NCBI RefSeq assembly: GCF_008831285.2 | Contig: NC_045142.1 | Location: 2,733,001 to 2,797,000, forward strand | Length of the DNA: 64,000 nucleotides | Direction: 5' to 3' | Origin: Nymphaea colorata | Taxonomy: Eukaryota > Streptophyta > Magnoliopsida > Nymphaeales > Nymphaeaceae | Part shown: positions 1-12,907 of the stretch, piece after piece | How the letters are laid out: each line of letters begins with the position of its first letter | Numbering within the stretch: position 1 is the first letter of the stretch | Notes under the pieces: generated by a model | What the model was told of the DNA's origin: nothing | Seen by the model: only the letters and a program-made list of their open reading frames with translations | Database searches by the model: none | Program-made: the position numbers and the translations under genes

Positions 1-469
1 GCTTTAAAACCACATAAGGGCAAACTCCCAAAGGTGCCATGCACTTTGGTATGTGGATTTGGTTTCAGGGGTAGAATAAAAAAAATTATGTATGGTGATC
101 GATATTGTTTTAATTATTGTTATTTTATCGGAGTACATGTGATTGAATAATTCCCCTAGAGAAAGTTTGTGCATAGCCCACAAGAGGTTCATTCATCTAA
201 TTGCACTAACTTCAAAATGCGACCAAGTTGACAAGACATCACAAGTTTAAAGTTACTTAAAAGCGTCCATTGCTGTAAGATTGTGGTCTTGGAGACCCCT
301 CAATAGTTCTACATCTTTCCTTTTTTAAGACAAGGATGAGCTCAAATAACCTGTGAGGAATTAAGAGCAAGAACAAGAATGACAGGATTGAGTTGATCTA
401 TGCCTTTCTATTTGACAACCTTCACATTTTCTGTTTATGTGAGTTTGTTCACCTACTCTTTTAGGAGTC

Positions 470-650
470 CCGAAGAGTGTAGCGTAGCTTGTCGGATTGA
501 CAAAGCGGTGAAAGGTCCATTGTCAGTTTGATTCCTATAGGTGTTACTCTTTTATGCAAACGGTGAGTGCGCGACACTTAGATGATAGGTGTCCACTTTC
601 CACCTAGGTCTTGAAGCAGCCTGGACCTATCCCAACCCCACCCTGCCCCT
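470..650 (+). repeat. Candidate tRNA-derived SINE remnant
   Basis: A GTTTGATTCC box-B-like motif is followed by ATAGGTGTTACTC. This resembles the segment at 1430-1620, which has GTTCAAGTCTC followed by ATGGGTGTCACTCC. The upstream GCGTAGCTTGTCGG could be a decayed A box. The call rests on this pairwise likeness; ends and target duplications are not visible. Confidence 0.3.
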
Positions 651-1429
651 TTCACACTCCCTTAGAAGAAGGGAAATATACATAAATACAATTTTAAGTG
701 GTTTTCTTACATATAATATGTGAGATTTGAAAAAGTAAAAGCAATGTCTATAACTATTCTATACACATGCATGCCATTAAAGAGAAATCAAAGGAAGGCT
801 GAAGCTGAAGGACTTTGGCTCTCGAGAAAAAATAAAAAAGTAACAGTTCTCTTTTGGCTACTTGTGAAGAAAACAGGAAGAAAATGTCACCTATGAAATC
901 ATAGCAATGCCCATAAAAACAAAGTGGGATCATTTGGGACCATGTAAAAAAATTGAGGGCATTCACTGACCATTCTTCCAGCAGAAAGATGACAGCTACT
1001 GGCCATAAAGAAAGCAGGAAAAAAGCAAAGGTGGAAAAAGAGAAAATGAGCATCTTGTAGTAACCAACCTTCTTCTAGTGCAAGGTCTATACCAACACTT
1101 CTTTTGGGGAAGGTAAAGTAAGGTTAAACCCTGAATCACCCACCTTGATTTAGTGCGGCTAATTACTATCATTAGTTAGCTATACCTAGCTTTAACTTGC
1201 AATAAGCGGCTGATTATGTCGTGATCTAAACTTGGTTGCATGCATTCATAGATCAACCCTACTATACATGTGCGTTGGGCTCCCACTGACAAGCTTCTTG
1301 TGTAAACAGGTCGGATCGAGTCAGCCAAATACATTAGAGGTCAGGTCAGAATTAGATGTGATACGGCAAAAGAAACTAGCATTGTCCATCTGCAACCCCT
1401 CACAAATAGTCTAAAAGATCATGTCTAGC

Positions 1430-1620
1430 TCGACCGCCGTCTAAGCCGAGTAGGCCTTGACCGCAATGCCAGGAGTCATGGTTCAAGTCTCATGGGTGTC
1501 ACTCCTTGCACAAGCAGAGCCCCAAGGTGTATTACTTAAACTCTGAGAAAGTACACTCAGTGAGTAGTTCTATTGTTGCTCTGCGGAGTAGCAAGGGGAG
1601 AAAATTTGAGATTGGATCCT
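1430..1620 (+). repeat. Candidate tRNA-derived SINE remnant
   Basis: Contains the box-B-like motif GGTTCAAGTCTC followed by ATGGGTGTCACTCC, shared in diverged form with the segment at 470-650. Boundaries are uncertain. It could instead be part of an unrelated decayed transposon. Confidence 0.3.
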
Positions 1621-4403
1621 TTCTATGGGATCTTGGTTTTCATTTTTCCAAAGATTGTTACTCAAAATTTTAAAGTAAATTAATTTCAGATTATCTTAAT
1701 TTGGATTGAACCAAGAAGATTTGGGGCCAGCAAGGTGTTTCAGTGGGACAAGAAAACAAGGTTATCGAATCCAACTATGAACAAGGACCAAGATCATACC
1801 CTGAACATCGGTTCATCAAATTTCACATATTTACTTTATCATGACTTCTTTTCCAACTAAAACTTTGATAATATTAGAATCAAAGAATAATTCACCTGCT
1901 AATGGGACCATCTTAAGTTTTCAAGTTGAATGAGGCCAAGAGTTCGACGTCCAGGGACGCATTTGTCGTTTTTAGATTTATCTAGATCTGGATTTGGATC
2001 TACCTCAACAAAGTGGAGGCAGACCAGACCAAGCGTCCTTTAATGATCTCTATGTGTATAAGAGAGGACAAATAACATTACAACTATGTGTTTATATGAA
2101 GACACACATATGATAAGAAAATAGGAGACATATAGTACAAGCACAGGTGAGTAAGGAGGAAGCAGGGACTGTGGTCTGAATAGAAACAAACTAAGCCATG
2201 TGGTTGAAGGGATTTCTCTTGGAAAATGGCTACAAAGAGGCCATGTTGATCACAGAGTGACAAAAAATGGCTCATGCAATGAGTGCATGTGTTGAGTAAA
2301 GGTGAGACCGCAGCCCGCCCTCGATGCGCTGAGATGTACCTCGACACGTCTTTTCATATCTCCACTTGACAACCCACTTCGCCTCATGTCTCCTTTCGTA
2401 CTTTACTTTTATTGTCCTATGGTGAACGTATATACCAGCACTAATGCACCTGATCCCACCACTTCCTCCTAACAATACATCTGCATTACCATAACCAACC
2501 TGAATTACTTAGTTAAACGGTTGCCATTCAATGGTCAATTCGGTTGTGTGAAGTTTGTGACTATCTACTCGGCCTAATCCATGCGATTAATTAAGTGTGA
2601 TTATACAATGAAAAAGCGTTTAATGTATTTTCTTTCCAAACAAAAACATTCTTCCAAAAGTGCTATTATTGTGATGCACTTGTTCATTCAATCAGGTAAA
2701 AGGAAAACAGTGTAAACTTGAGATTGCTTTCATTGTGTAGCAAAAGTTATACGTTGCATATAGATTAATATTCGGCCAAGTATCACTACAGCATCTTTGG
2801 GTTTTGTCCGCGTCGGTAAAGACCACCCAAGGCCGTCGGCAATTCCTATGCTCATCGCTCCAACGCCGTGAGAAAAATCCCGTTGGCAAATCTATTGCCG
2901 ACATTCCTGGCCGTCAGGAGTTGTCAATCAATTCCCATCAAGCTCTACTTGCATTTTAAAGCATAAGGGCATTTTAGTCATTTCAATCCCTAACACGTGG
3001 CCCTTTGTAAGGAAGGGGCCATAACATATAGCCTGCTACGTACAAGCAGGCATGTGGCACCAAAAGATGGGCGTTGTTTTGTAAAGTAAAATATCATCAA
3101 TACTTTTGATATTTTGAAAACGTTTCACAGTTTTCAGTAAATTAAAGCTGGCGTTTAATAAAATAATGAACACATTTATCAAACATTTAAAACTTAAATA
3201 AATTCTATTTTGTTCCCAAAATTGCACTAGAATGCATTAAACTTTTTGAAAAGTTACATTTGGTTTGTATACATGTCATTTAAATTTATTTCCATGGCCA
3301 AGATAACATCGCCCTATTCAGAGTAAAGAAACTTATAAGAACCAAAATCCAGATGTTTCTTTGAAGAACATGACAAGAAACATCTGATGTAGACAATACC
3401 TGAACTTACAGTCCCATCTAAACACTACCAGTCAAACGTTTAATTGAGTACATGGTGACCTAGACACAGGACCCACATGCACCGCTCGGCTGACTCGGTT
3501 CACTTTTGCCCGCACCCAGTTGGAACGAGCATAAGCCCAATCAAGTGATCAAGACAATTGGACACAATCAAGGTCTGTGTTCCAACTCGGTTCATACAAT
3601 CAAGCTAACTTGGACATGCCCTCCTTTTTTTTTTTTTCTTGTCCCACCAACTTAAGCCGGGAAACCAACCAAGGCGCTCATATTTTGGTTCTGTTCAGTG
3701 GTGGAGCTAAGTTGTAACTGTTGTGAGCAATTGCCTTCATCAGCTCATAAAATTTACTTTATTTACACATAAATATTGTATTACTTTTCAAATTTTTATA
3801 TGTGAGTTTTCCTTAAAATGTGAATTTAAAGTAATGGTACCCGTTAATCAGAAATTTCTAGTATTCAAACTCATAAAAAGAAGCTCCTGCGGTCAAACAT
3901 GAGACTGGAACCTAGCATGTGATTTGACTCATATAAGCCCGTAAACTAATGATTAATATAACTTTTAGCTGTATTATATTATATAGTTTATGTGAAGCAA
4001 TTGTTTACTACTTGGATTCTCAAATATATAATTGGATGCCAACAAAGGCTCTCTACACCTGTACCTATGCCTATACTTGGGTGAAACTTGTCAGTTGATC
4101 TAATTTGAATAAGGTCTAAAATTTAATACAGAATGTACACTGACCCATTGTCATAGAGACAAACTAGCCGTTTGACTGAGGTGGACGGCTGGTCGGGCAT
4201 GTCTAAGCAGAGCCGGTGGGTTTTCTGGGTCGAACACACTGTTCATGTTGCTTGAGGGTATTTTAGTTCTTATAAAAAGCCACCTTTTTACCTAAAAAGC
4301 GTCTAGAAAATATCTTATAAACAGTGAATATGCCATGCTTAGTTGATGGATGTCTTGTTTCCTACACATGTTCTAAAGCATCCCGAAACACTAATGGCAT
4401 AAA

Positions 4404-4405
<2 letters not shown>

Positions 4406-4453
<48 letters not shown>
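4406..4453. repeat. (TA)n microsatellite
   Basis: Uninterrupted alternating TA for about 48 bp in intergenic DNA. Confidence 0.95.
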
Positions 4454-4458
<5 letters not shown>

Positions 4459-4878
4459 TTGGTCATTTTATTAGATCCACCAAAATGACTAGTTTTTTGC
4501 CAGTATAAAGTATTTGAGTGTTAGATTTCATCTTCATTTAAATTAGGTTATCTTTAACTTGAGAAGAAGAAATCCAAGGGGTTTGACCACTGTTAATAGA
4601 AAGCTACTCATTGGTTAGATTTTTGTGGGCATCAAGCCGTCTTTATAAATCAAAGCAACCATAGGTTTTGGAGGTAGAGGTATTAGCCTTGGGGTTTTAT
4701 GCCATTGGGCAAGTGAATTTCTCGGCCTAGGATGGTTTCCTCAGTCATAAATAAACTAAAAAAAAAAAAAAAAGCTTGGAACAAGCTGAGTAAATGATTA
4801 ATTATAAGCTTTTTTATAAAGAACTTTCAGACAGAACAGACTGTGGCACCCGCTATTTAGCTTGTTTCTTTGAATCTG

Positions 4879-4880
<2 letters not shown>

Positions 4881-4915
<35 letters not shown>
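4881..4915. repeat. (CT)n microsatellite
   Basis: Uninterrupted CT for about 35 bp. Confidence 0.95.
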
Positions 4916-4917
<2 letters not shown>

Positions 4918-5080
4918 GGAGAGCCATTATTTAAATAAATGGACGGCAGAGCCTCTCATGGATTCCCCAAATAGAACCAATCTTTTACACATAAAACTCT
5001 GCGTCCCCGGCACCGCCTCCTCGACGGCCAGAGAGACCTAGAGAGAGTAACTGCCGCCCAACTATTTAAATAATAGTTCT

Positions 5081-5082
<2 letters not shown>

Positions 5083-5129
<47 letters not shown>

Positions 5130-5145
5130 GGGAGATAGAGAGAGA
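5083..5145. repeat. Compound (TA)n(GA)n microsatellite
   Basis: A TA tract runs directly into a GA-rich tract. Confidence 0.9.
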
Positions 5146-5735
5146 AAACAAGTCCATTAAACTAGTGATTCAGTCTTCTCTTTTACTCATTTTCTCTCAC
5201 TCCCCATTTTTGTGGCAGCATAAAAAAAATATGGTTTCTTCTCGAGCATCAATCTTCATAAAAATGGTATATTATAGTTATGGAGAACCCCGAGTATTAG
5301 TTAATTGGCTGTACATGATTAACATTTGAGATCCAGAAAAATGGAAAGAAACAAGAAAGCTCCTTCCTCGCTGTCAAGAGAATGACAGACATTTTCTCCA
5401 CAATAGTTTAACCACCCAGTTGATTAATTAAAACTGTGTGAAGTGGCCTGGGAATCAAATGAATGTGGGAATGATTGGGTGATTATACGGTAGCTGGACG
5501 GCTCGGCGCCGCGATTTCACGGATTTGGATGCATCAATTCGTTAGCTTCTTTGCGTAATATAATAATAGTGATTAGGTTGATTAGTGTCCTCAGTTATAT
5601 ATCCTCATTATTTTAAGGGCCATTTGGATAAGTTTAAACTCATCTTGAATTGTGATGGAAGTGAATCAAGGGTTGCTTGTAGGATTGGCCTGCTTCATAG
5701 AGAGCCCTCAAGGCCTTTGACAGTTCACCAGCACA

Positions 5736-6010
5736 AATATTGATCAGCCCAATCCTTTGAATGGGTTGGTTGAAGGGTTCGCATCTGTGGTTGGAAGGTA
5801 GTCAGTCTCGATTTGAATGTCAGGAGAATCAAGCATATTACTACAAATTAAGGGCCAGTTGCCGACACATTAATATTAATCAGCCCAATCTCACCAAGAT
5901 GTTGGTTCAACAGTTTGGGTCAGGGGTTGAAAGGCAGCTAGTCTTTTGTTTGAGTGTCAGGAGCTTCAACCCTCTGTACTGCAAACTAGGGGATTGGTCG
6001 TTGCTAGAGG
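5736..6010 (+). repeat. 136 bp imperfect tandem duplication
   Basis: The phrase AATATTGATCAGCCCAATC at 5736 returns as AATATTAATCAGCCCAATC at 5872. Both copies go on with diverged versions of the same text: a GGTTG-rich stretch, then GAATGTCAGGAG in the first copy and GAGTGTCAGGAG in the second. An 84-codon open frame over it is most likely chance. Confidence 0.75.
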
Positions 6011-6230
6011 CATAGTCAAAAATTTTATGTTTCTTGATTGGACTATAGTTTCAAAATGTTAACAAGGGCCGAAATATAAATTTTCAAAATGTTTATGTAA
6101 AAATTAAATTGAAATTTTTAAATTTTAATGCAACATTTTGAATTTTTAAAAATTTGAAAGGTGTTTGGGTGAGGGCCAGGGGAGAGGGGGGGCATTAGCC
6201 CTTACCGGCCCCTTCCTATCTCTACTCCTA
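6006..6230 (+). repeat. Degenerate AT-rich dispersed element
   Basis: An A/T-rich body full of AAATTTT words ends in a GGGCC-rich segment and TATCTCTACTCCT. The same architecture recurs at 58903-59095, where it begins GGCGGAGCCAGAAATTTT and ends TTAGCTCTACTCCTGCCC. This looks like a family of decayed non-coding transposons. Confidence 0.4.
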
Positions 6231-6860
6231 TTGGTCACTGATGCACAAATTAAAGCATATAAGGGGCGACAATCTATAGCATCAAAAGCAGCCTAGTGCT
6301 CTAAGAACATGAAGAAATGATGGATGATGAGATGAAATACTCTTCAGGCTCACTTGAAAGTAATCAACCTAATCTACAACCTGCTAACTGATAGACAGCC
6401 TACTTTCTAACACGTGGTAGTAGTGGAGCCCTGAGTAGCGGAGCCCTAAGGACCTGGTAGGGGCCTTCCCCTTATTTGAAAAGTAAATTTTGCTACAAAA
6501 AATTTTAAAAAGAATTTCATTAGCCTCCATTACAAATTTCAGAAATTGTATAGTGCCCCCAGTAAAAATAATCCTAGCTCTCCCACCGGCTGGTTGGTTC
6601 CCTGTACAAAGTGAGTCAGACGTAACATAACAAAGCCAAAAATGAATGAACCGTATGTGGGTGCACCCATCCAGCTTGCCAAGTGAGCCAGAGACTGATC
6701 GTTCGAAACATGTCAGATTCCTGACAACTAAATACAAGCTTGTGTCTGAATTCCTGCCGGAAAGATAAACGAAATGACAACCCTAAAACCAGATCCAGCT
6801 AATTCTCAATTCTACATGAGTTGATCAAACTTAAAACTCTAAAGCTACACCCAAGTCAAG

Positions 6861-6990
6861 AGACTTAGTCGTTCACCCAATGGCGTAAAACCCTAAAGCT
6901 AATCCTACCCTAAGGACTTATATAGAGACTTAGTCGCTCGCCCAATGGCATAAAACCCTAAGGCTAATCCTACCCTAAGGACTTATGGGT
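6861..6990 (+). repeat. 65 bp tandem duplication with telo-box-like words
   Basis: AGACTTAGTCG at 6861 recurs at 6926. Each copy carries AAAACCCTAA followed by CTAATCCTACCCTAAGGACT. The AAACCCTAA word equals the plant telo-box, but only one per copy is present, so this is not a telomeric array. Confidence 0.8.
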
Positions 6991-7601
6991 AGGTCAACTC
7001 AAAGTTGATTCCTATCATAATCAAACCAACGACTGGCTACCATCAGCGTCTTGGCATACTTTATTTATCCCTCACAAGAACACTGTTCTTGTAGAGGTGA
7101 ATCTTACAATACTTGATAGAACCCATCAATGGTAATTGGCAAATTGGCAAAGGAGGGACACATGTGCCCCGCATGACTTGTTCTTAAAACTGTTAGAACG
7201 CACCACAAACCCATCATCCATTAGAAAAACCTTTCATGAACATCGATTACCAAGTTGACAAGACACCAAGAGGTCGAAGCATTCACAGAAAATTTGTTGC
7301 TGCAAGATGAAAGATAACCAGATACATAACTGCTACTGTAGACAGGAAAATCAGAAGGTTTTTATCACAGAAACCAGGGGCTTCCTGCAAAAAAAGGATC
7401 AAAACAAACGCTCAGAATAACATGGCAATTGAAGGGGACCCGCTCTGAAAAGCTAAAGCGTCATTATGCTCTGGAGGGCAAGTGAGGAAGGTGCCTTTAG
7501 GGAAGGTAGGGCATGACACAGGAGAGAAAAAGCAACGGCCTGGATTTGATCAGTAAAAGCATCAGTGGTGGATGCGCCGCCTGGTTCTCTCCTTCTTAAC
7601 A

Positions 7602-7608
7602 TATAAAT
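7602..7608 (+). promoter_or_regulatory. Candidate TATA box of the MIR393 primary transcript
   Basis: TATAAAT lies about 170 bp upstream of the hairpin base. Transcription would start near 7630, a usual pri-miRNA distance. This rests on motif and position only. Confidence 0.45.
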
Positions 7609-7775
7609 GGGAGTTGATGGGCTACAGGAAAGAATGCAGCGAAGAGTGTATAGAGAAAGAGAGGCAGTGATTTATGGTGCTGGCTGTGTGTTAGATATCC
7701 TTCTCTGCTGCTGTGTCTGTGTGGGGATGTAGGTCTGAGAGAGGATGTTGGTGATTTGGTGCAGTAATATAATTG

Positions 7776-7924
7776 TTGAGCTCTTTCTCTAACGAGAGGG
7801 TGATGCATCCAAAGGGATCGCATTGATCCCGGCGGCGACCGAGGAGACTCCTGTCCCTCCCGCCACTCAGGCTCCGATCATGCGATCCCTTTGGATTCTT
7901 CCTCCTCTCGCTTTATTCGCTCAA
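7776..7924 (+). ncRNA. MIR393: MIR393 precursor hairpin
   Basis: The 22-nt mature miR393 is at 7808-7829 on the 5' arm. It begins TCCAAAGGGATCGCATTGAT and ends CC, identical to the widely conserved plant form. The star strand is at 7877-7897 (ATCATGCGATCCC, then TTTGGATT) and pairs with it, leaving the offset expected of Dicer-like processing. Pairing continues outward: CGAGAGG on the 5' arm with CCTCTCG on the 3' arm, and TTGAGC at 7776 with GCTCAA ending at 7924. In plants miR393 cleaves mRNAs of TIR1/AFB F-box auxin receptors and damps auxin signalling. Open frames across the locus are by-products of the inverted repeat. Confidence 0.95.
7808..7829 (+). ncRNA. miR393: Mature miR393 (5p)
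   Basis: A 22-nt sequence on the 5' arm of the hairpin, matching canonical miR393, which targets TIR1/AFB auxin receptor mRNAs. Confidence 0.95.
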
Positions 7925-9946
7925 ACATTCATGCCTGCAGAAAGAGGTCTCCTTTCCCTTGTTTCCTTCTCCCATTCGCTCACAGATACAGAAGCTGACC
8001 TGCATACTTCTCTCAATCTCTCTTTCCTTAAAGTACTTTTGTTGGGTTCTTGCTTAACATTGTCTTTTGGTGCTGAATATGACCTGAACATTGCTATCTT
8101 CTTACTTGGTAGCGCTGCTTTGATCTTTCTCAGATAGCAGGAGTTAATTTGATGGCTCTCAGCTTCTCACTTTGCAGTGTTTCTGCTGCATATATTTATA
8201 TGATGAATGGAGAAGCCATTTTTTATATTGCAACCATTTTAGAGGAAGGTGGTTGTTGATGCTACGGTCATCAGTCGAGTTCAGAGGCTTCTTTTTCTCT
8301 CAATGAATATTACAGGTTTTCAAGGGAATTTTTTGGTGTTCTTTCTGTTGCTGGAGACTATTCTTCCCAGAAATTTATTGACTGATTTCTTTTCCTGTAA
8401 AGAAACTGCAGCTTTTAATTTTTTTAGTATCTTCTATAGTAATTTGGATCTGCACTCTCTTAAATCAAATAAAGGCAGTCTGTCACTGAAAGGATTCATT
8501 TTAGTCCAGAGACTTGATGGTTGGTGAACAGTCAGATTAGATGTTTTTGTCCATTTTCATTGAGTTCACAAGGTGCACAAGTTTCAAGCATCCATGTTTG
8601 GCAACTAGTAAGATTATGTGGACCTCTCAAAGTTTTTTCAGGTCCAGCCTTCTGACATATGATACAGGAAACCATATGTTGATTAATTTCTTTCAAGATA
8701 TGTAGAAAATTCTATAACAGGGAAATAATTTTGTTTCAAAATAACTACCATTATCAACGGGAGACGCATTATTGAATCAAGCATCTCTAAAGTTTAGTTT
8801 CACCGCTGCTGACAAGAGGGTCTAGGTACGGGCTTCTGTTCGAACTCATTAAAAAATAAACCAATATTTCGAGAAAGTGCCTAAAATCTTTGGATTGAAT
8901 TGACCAATCAACTTCCTAAGGGACATGTTCGGTTCTGTAATGTTTGCAAAAAATTTGGGCATAGTTCAGTTTTTTATGAGAATAAGTCCTACTACTTCTG
9001 GTCTCTGAGTTTCAATGAATATGAAAAAAAAAAAAAAATCAATACTTTTGTTTGGGTAAGACATCTAGTTCATCTTGCTATTACCCGATCAAGGGATGAA
9101 TATATCAGATGAAATAATTTTTTAGATGTGTAACCATATTCTATATGTATGGCTGTGTTTCTTAGTTGACTCATTACTAGGCAGTGAGAAGGGGTGTAAA
9201 TTTTAGCCTTCACCAAAAGGTTTATACAGGCGAATGAGTGTTGTGATAATGAGGGTGAGACAATACAGCTTTGCAAGGACAATACCTTGAGAATATTGAG
9301 TTCTCATCCCGAACATCAAAGCCGCAAAATGGGTTTATGCCAATTAGGAAAGGCGCTTTTGAATTAGATTTTTTTTTTTTAGTATTGTATCTTTTTATAT
9401 TAATATGCTGTAAGGGCGGCATCTTGAAGCACTAAAAGCAGACCATGTACTCTAAAAAAACATGAGGTTTGATGGGAGAGTCAGTTTTTTTTCAACCTTA
9501 TACATACATGAACATGCAGACACACACACACATTCATAGTAGTAAGACCAAATTATAGATTTACCGTTATCTATGATAATTGGTAGAGTTATAAAAAGGA
9601 TGAAACGAAAATAAGCTAACAGGTCAGAAATATTCAATTACCAGCCTCAAACCAGATCTGATGGGTAGAAAAAAGTGGATCCAATCCCTAATTCGACTTG
9701 GTCTCCCTGCATGGTTCAGGATGGTTCATGTACAAGTACAAAAATCTTGTGCATGTTGCATATGAATTTGGTTTCAAAAGTTGAAGTCGATCCACATCCG
9801 AGTGTGTGTTGGAACCCCATTACGGGAGACCCATGTAATAAGCAATAGATCAAATTAAATGTGAGCCTTCCAATCTGTAGCTACCTACAACACTAGCTTT
9901 GTAAAAATCGGCTAGACTCACCAATTCATTGTGAGTTGTTTCCAGA

Positions 9947-9951
<5 letters not shown>

Positions 9952-10041
<90 letters not shown>
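9952..10041. repeat. (TA)n microsatellite, 90 bp
   Basis: A pure alternating TA tract, the longest in the window. Confidence 0.95.
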
Positions 10042-10045
<4 letters not shown>

Positions 10046-10640
10046 TGAGTTTATGGTGATTCTGATTATTTTGAATCACCTATTCATCTACCTTTTTTTT
10101 ATGTAAATAGATGGTTAAGAGAAAAACATGAAAAAAAAAAAGAAAACTAACTATAAATGACGAAAATAGTTATCATTTTTTTTTATTTTTTTCATATCCG
10201 CTCATCATAATAGATCAAACGGCTTTAGTTAGATGACAAGTGATTCTCAAAAACTAGAGTCATTATATATTATTATTAAAAACTTAGGAGTGGCATAAGA
10301 TTTATATATATATATATATATATATTTATTTATTTATGTATATGTAACAAAAATAATGTTGATAAGGGGGGAGTACAGGACTGTGTTTCCCAAAAAAAAG
10401 TTCAGGGCATCTGACACATAGGATTTATATCACACCACATGTTGAGTAAGTACGATAAGTCTCTCTTTTCCCAAGATTGGGAAAACTAGAATTCTAACGA
10501 GCCACTAGCCTCGTCTAAGTTTTGGGGCTTCATAGATAGGATCCTATGGGAGACAATAGGGATCCTTTTCCTTTTCCTTTTTCTTTCTTGGTATTCGTAG
10601 GGCCATTAACTTCATACAAGTCTCAAGTGATGTGTAACAT

Positions 10641-10843
10641 TTAGTAATGTTTGATAGCCACAATCTCATTTTCGGACGCTACATGAAAGGCGTGTTTGTT
10701 TCACACATTCCATCCATGGTTATACATATAATGTGAATTTATGATCTACATTATTAAGATCCTCAATTTGTTTACATTAAGGACTTTACAACGTATACTT
10801 TTTTTTTATACAGAAATCTCATGCTATCAAACACTACCTAGAA
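10641..10843. mobile_element. MITE-like element
   Basis: The left end reads AGTAATGTTTGATAGC. The right end GCTATCAAACACTACC is its near-perfect inverse. The ends enclose about 200 bp of AT-rich non-coding sequence, the structure of a short non-autonomous DNA transposon. I could not fix the target-site duplication. Confidence 0.55.
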
Positions 10844-12614
10844 GAAGTGCATTATAAGATCTTCATTCTTTAGTAGCATGAAACTTAATTAAATCATCGT
10901 TACATGTTAAAACCCTTGGATTTGAGGTTGAATGGGAGGTGTCTAACCTAAAATACACAGATCTGAAGCCATGGTGATCTCAAATCACTGTGGATCTCAG
11001 ATCCTCAATGAAATAAATACACTAATTAAACTACTTATGCAATCCGAACCAAGGTTTCTGCTAGCTTTTCTAATGTCACGCATCCTTTTCATAATGCACT
11101 TAGACATCCAACCAAACCTGAGCCAACGGTACATGGTAAGATAAAATGTGCATAAAATTTGCTAACTTTGTACAAGAAGAAAAATATATGTTCCCAGAAT
11201 GGAGTAGCTAGACATCATGTTGCCGCTTGCTTCATGTTTATGTCACAACTCAAGGATTAAACTTAACGAGCAAGGGGCACTGTTTCTTTTGTTTAAAGGT
11301 ATTTCTTTTTGGTTTGAGGGTGTTTTTATCTTTGTCCACAAAGGTAATTTTTTTTTTTTTTTTACTTTTCCAACTGTGTCCTTGTTGGGTGACTCCTTTT
11401 GGTAGTCTTCTTTTTAGCATATTTTCATCTTTTGACCCCTAGTTCAGAGGGTACCTTTTTCCTTTTGGCATGCATTTTTCATCTTTTGGCCCTACACTGA
11501 ATTGAATGGCAGTACCCATGGATTCAATCTGCTTTGAATAATTTGAATAAAGATGTCAATATTTCTTATTTGAATTGGATATAAAAAAAATGAATTGCCG
11601 ATTACGAAGTCAGATCAGATTCAAATTTAAGAAGCGATATTTGATGGATACATATTCGAATTTGGATATACATAGATCAGATTTAGTTTTAAATAAATAT
11701 TTTGTAACCAATGCCCTCACGTTTAGAGAGTCAGCTGGATGCAATTTTTAGGTTTGGGTATTAATTTACATCATAAGATTCCGATTGTGAAATCAGATTT
11801 CGTTTTCAGATTTGGATATAACTTTTCTTCATTCACATTCGAGTCTGAAATCAAATTCAAATATGTGAATATCAGAAAAGACAGATATGATTAAGAGTGC
11901 ATTCGCGTTGACATCTTTAACTTTGTACACACAACTACGACAACATTTTATTTGGATTGTCGATATAGTCTCATAAATACACTCAACTGTGCCCAGTCTC
12001 AATTGGCTCAAATTTGGTGCTTGCTATACTGATTGCGACTTTTAAAATTTTAATTTAATCTATACAAAAATTTTGAAAGCTATATTTCAGCCCTCTTTTT
12101 GGTCTTTTTTGAAAGCTATATTTCAGCCTCCTTTTTGGTCTTTCCTAGCTCCAAGTTGGGCATCGACCCGATTTTAAGAATAAATAAATAAATAATTCAT
12201 ACTGAATATATAAACATTATACTATAAGGAAAAAATGTTTAAAAAGGTAATAAACAGCTCAAGGTCGGGTCCGACCGGCCCAAGGCCTTATTTAAGGGCC
12301 TGAAAGCCCGTTGGGTACATAAAACAATGCTCACTGTTAAACAAAAATGATCAAATGAACCATCTCATTAGGAAGCAGATCCAACCTTAAGTCAAGCTTT
12401 TCAAACTCCTGAATTTGGCAATTGATAGAATTCATATCTGCATTATTATTATTATTGTTCACAAATCCATTTATATGTTTCACCTAAATATTTGAAATTA
12501 GTTTTTGAAGTTAAATTTGCTTAACTATAGATGTAGAATTGCTGCTAAATCCGCGTTAAATTAGAAAAAGATATTTGTATCGGAAGAGAAAGCTGTGAGG
12601 GAAGAGAGAGAGAG

Positions 12615-12620
12615 GATAAG
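12615..12620 (+). promoter_or_regulatory. I-box (GATAAG) upstream of FBPase
   Basis: GATAAG within GAGGATAAGAAGG lies about 290 bp upstream of the FBPase start. I-boxes are frequent in promoters of light-responsive photosynthesis genes. This is suggestive only. Confidence 0.35.
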
Positions 12621-12907
12621 AAGGGCCACACTGTCCTTCTCCAAACATTCCTAGCCTTACGTTCTACGAAATTCAATCTTTCGCTTCATCCCTGCAACAC
12701 AAAAAAAAAAAAAAAAGAAATTTAATTAGAATCGAGGAACAAAAAAGACCAACCAGAAAATTGGCCCTTCAGGATATCACCAAAATAGCATATCAATAAT
12801 AAGAAGAAAAAATAAAAATTTAGCAAGGAAAGAGAGAAGAAGAAGATCTTCAGGCCTCCATCAGCAGGAAGGGAACCTCTCTGCAGGCCACTTACACAGT
12901 GGCAGCC

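Larger units (their letters stand above)
1..7595. other. Intergenic spacer, repeat-rich
   Basis: No convincing gene was found on either strand; open frames are short and match no family I recognise. The stretch holds two candidate tRNA-derived SINE remnants (about 470-650 and 1430-1620), microsatellites at 4406-4453, 4881-4915 and 5083-5145, a 136 bp tandem duplication near 5.74-6.00 kb, a degenerate AT-rich element at 6006-6230 and a 65 bp tandem duplication at 6861-6990. Confidence 0.6.
7925..12540. other. Intergenic spacer between MIR393 and FBPase
   Basis: No coding gene is supported. The first part is presumably the pri-miR393 3' region. Beyond it lie a 90 bp (TA)n tract at 9952-10041, a shorter one at 10302-10326, a MITE-like element at 10641-10843 and degenerate AT-rich repeats near 11.53-11.90 kb. 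At 12.06-12.15 kb there is a short direct duplication of TTTTGAAAGCTATATTTCAG. Confidence 0.6.

Noticed and set aside
6861-6990. Interstitial telomeric repeat
   Set aside because: Only one CCCTAA-type word per 65 bp unit, not tandem heptamers.
7823-8137. A 104-codon open frame over MIR393
   Set aside because: It starts inside the mature miRNA, includes the hairpin loop and star, and shows no family likeness; its sequence is explained by the precursor.
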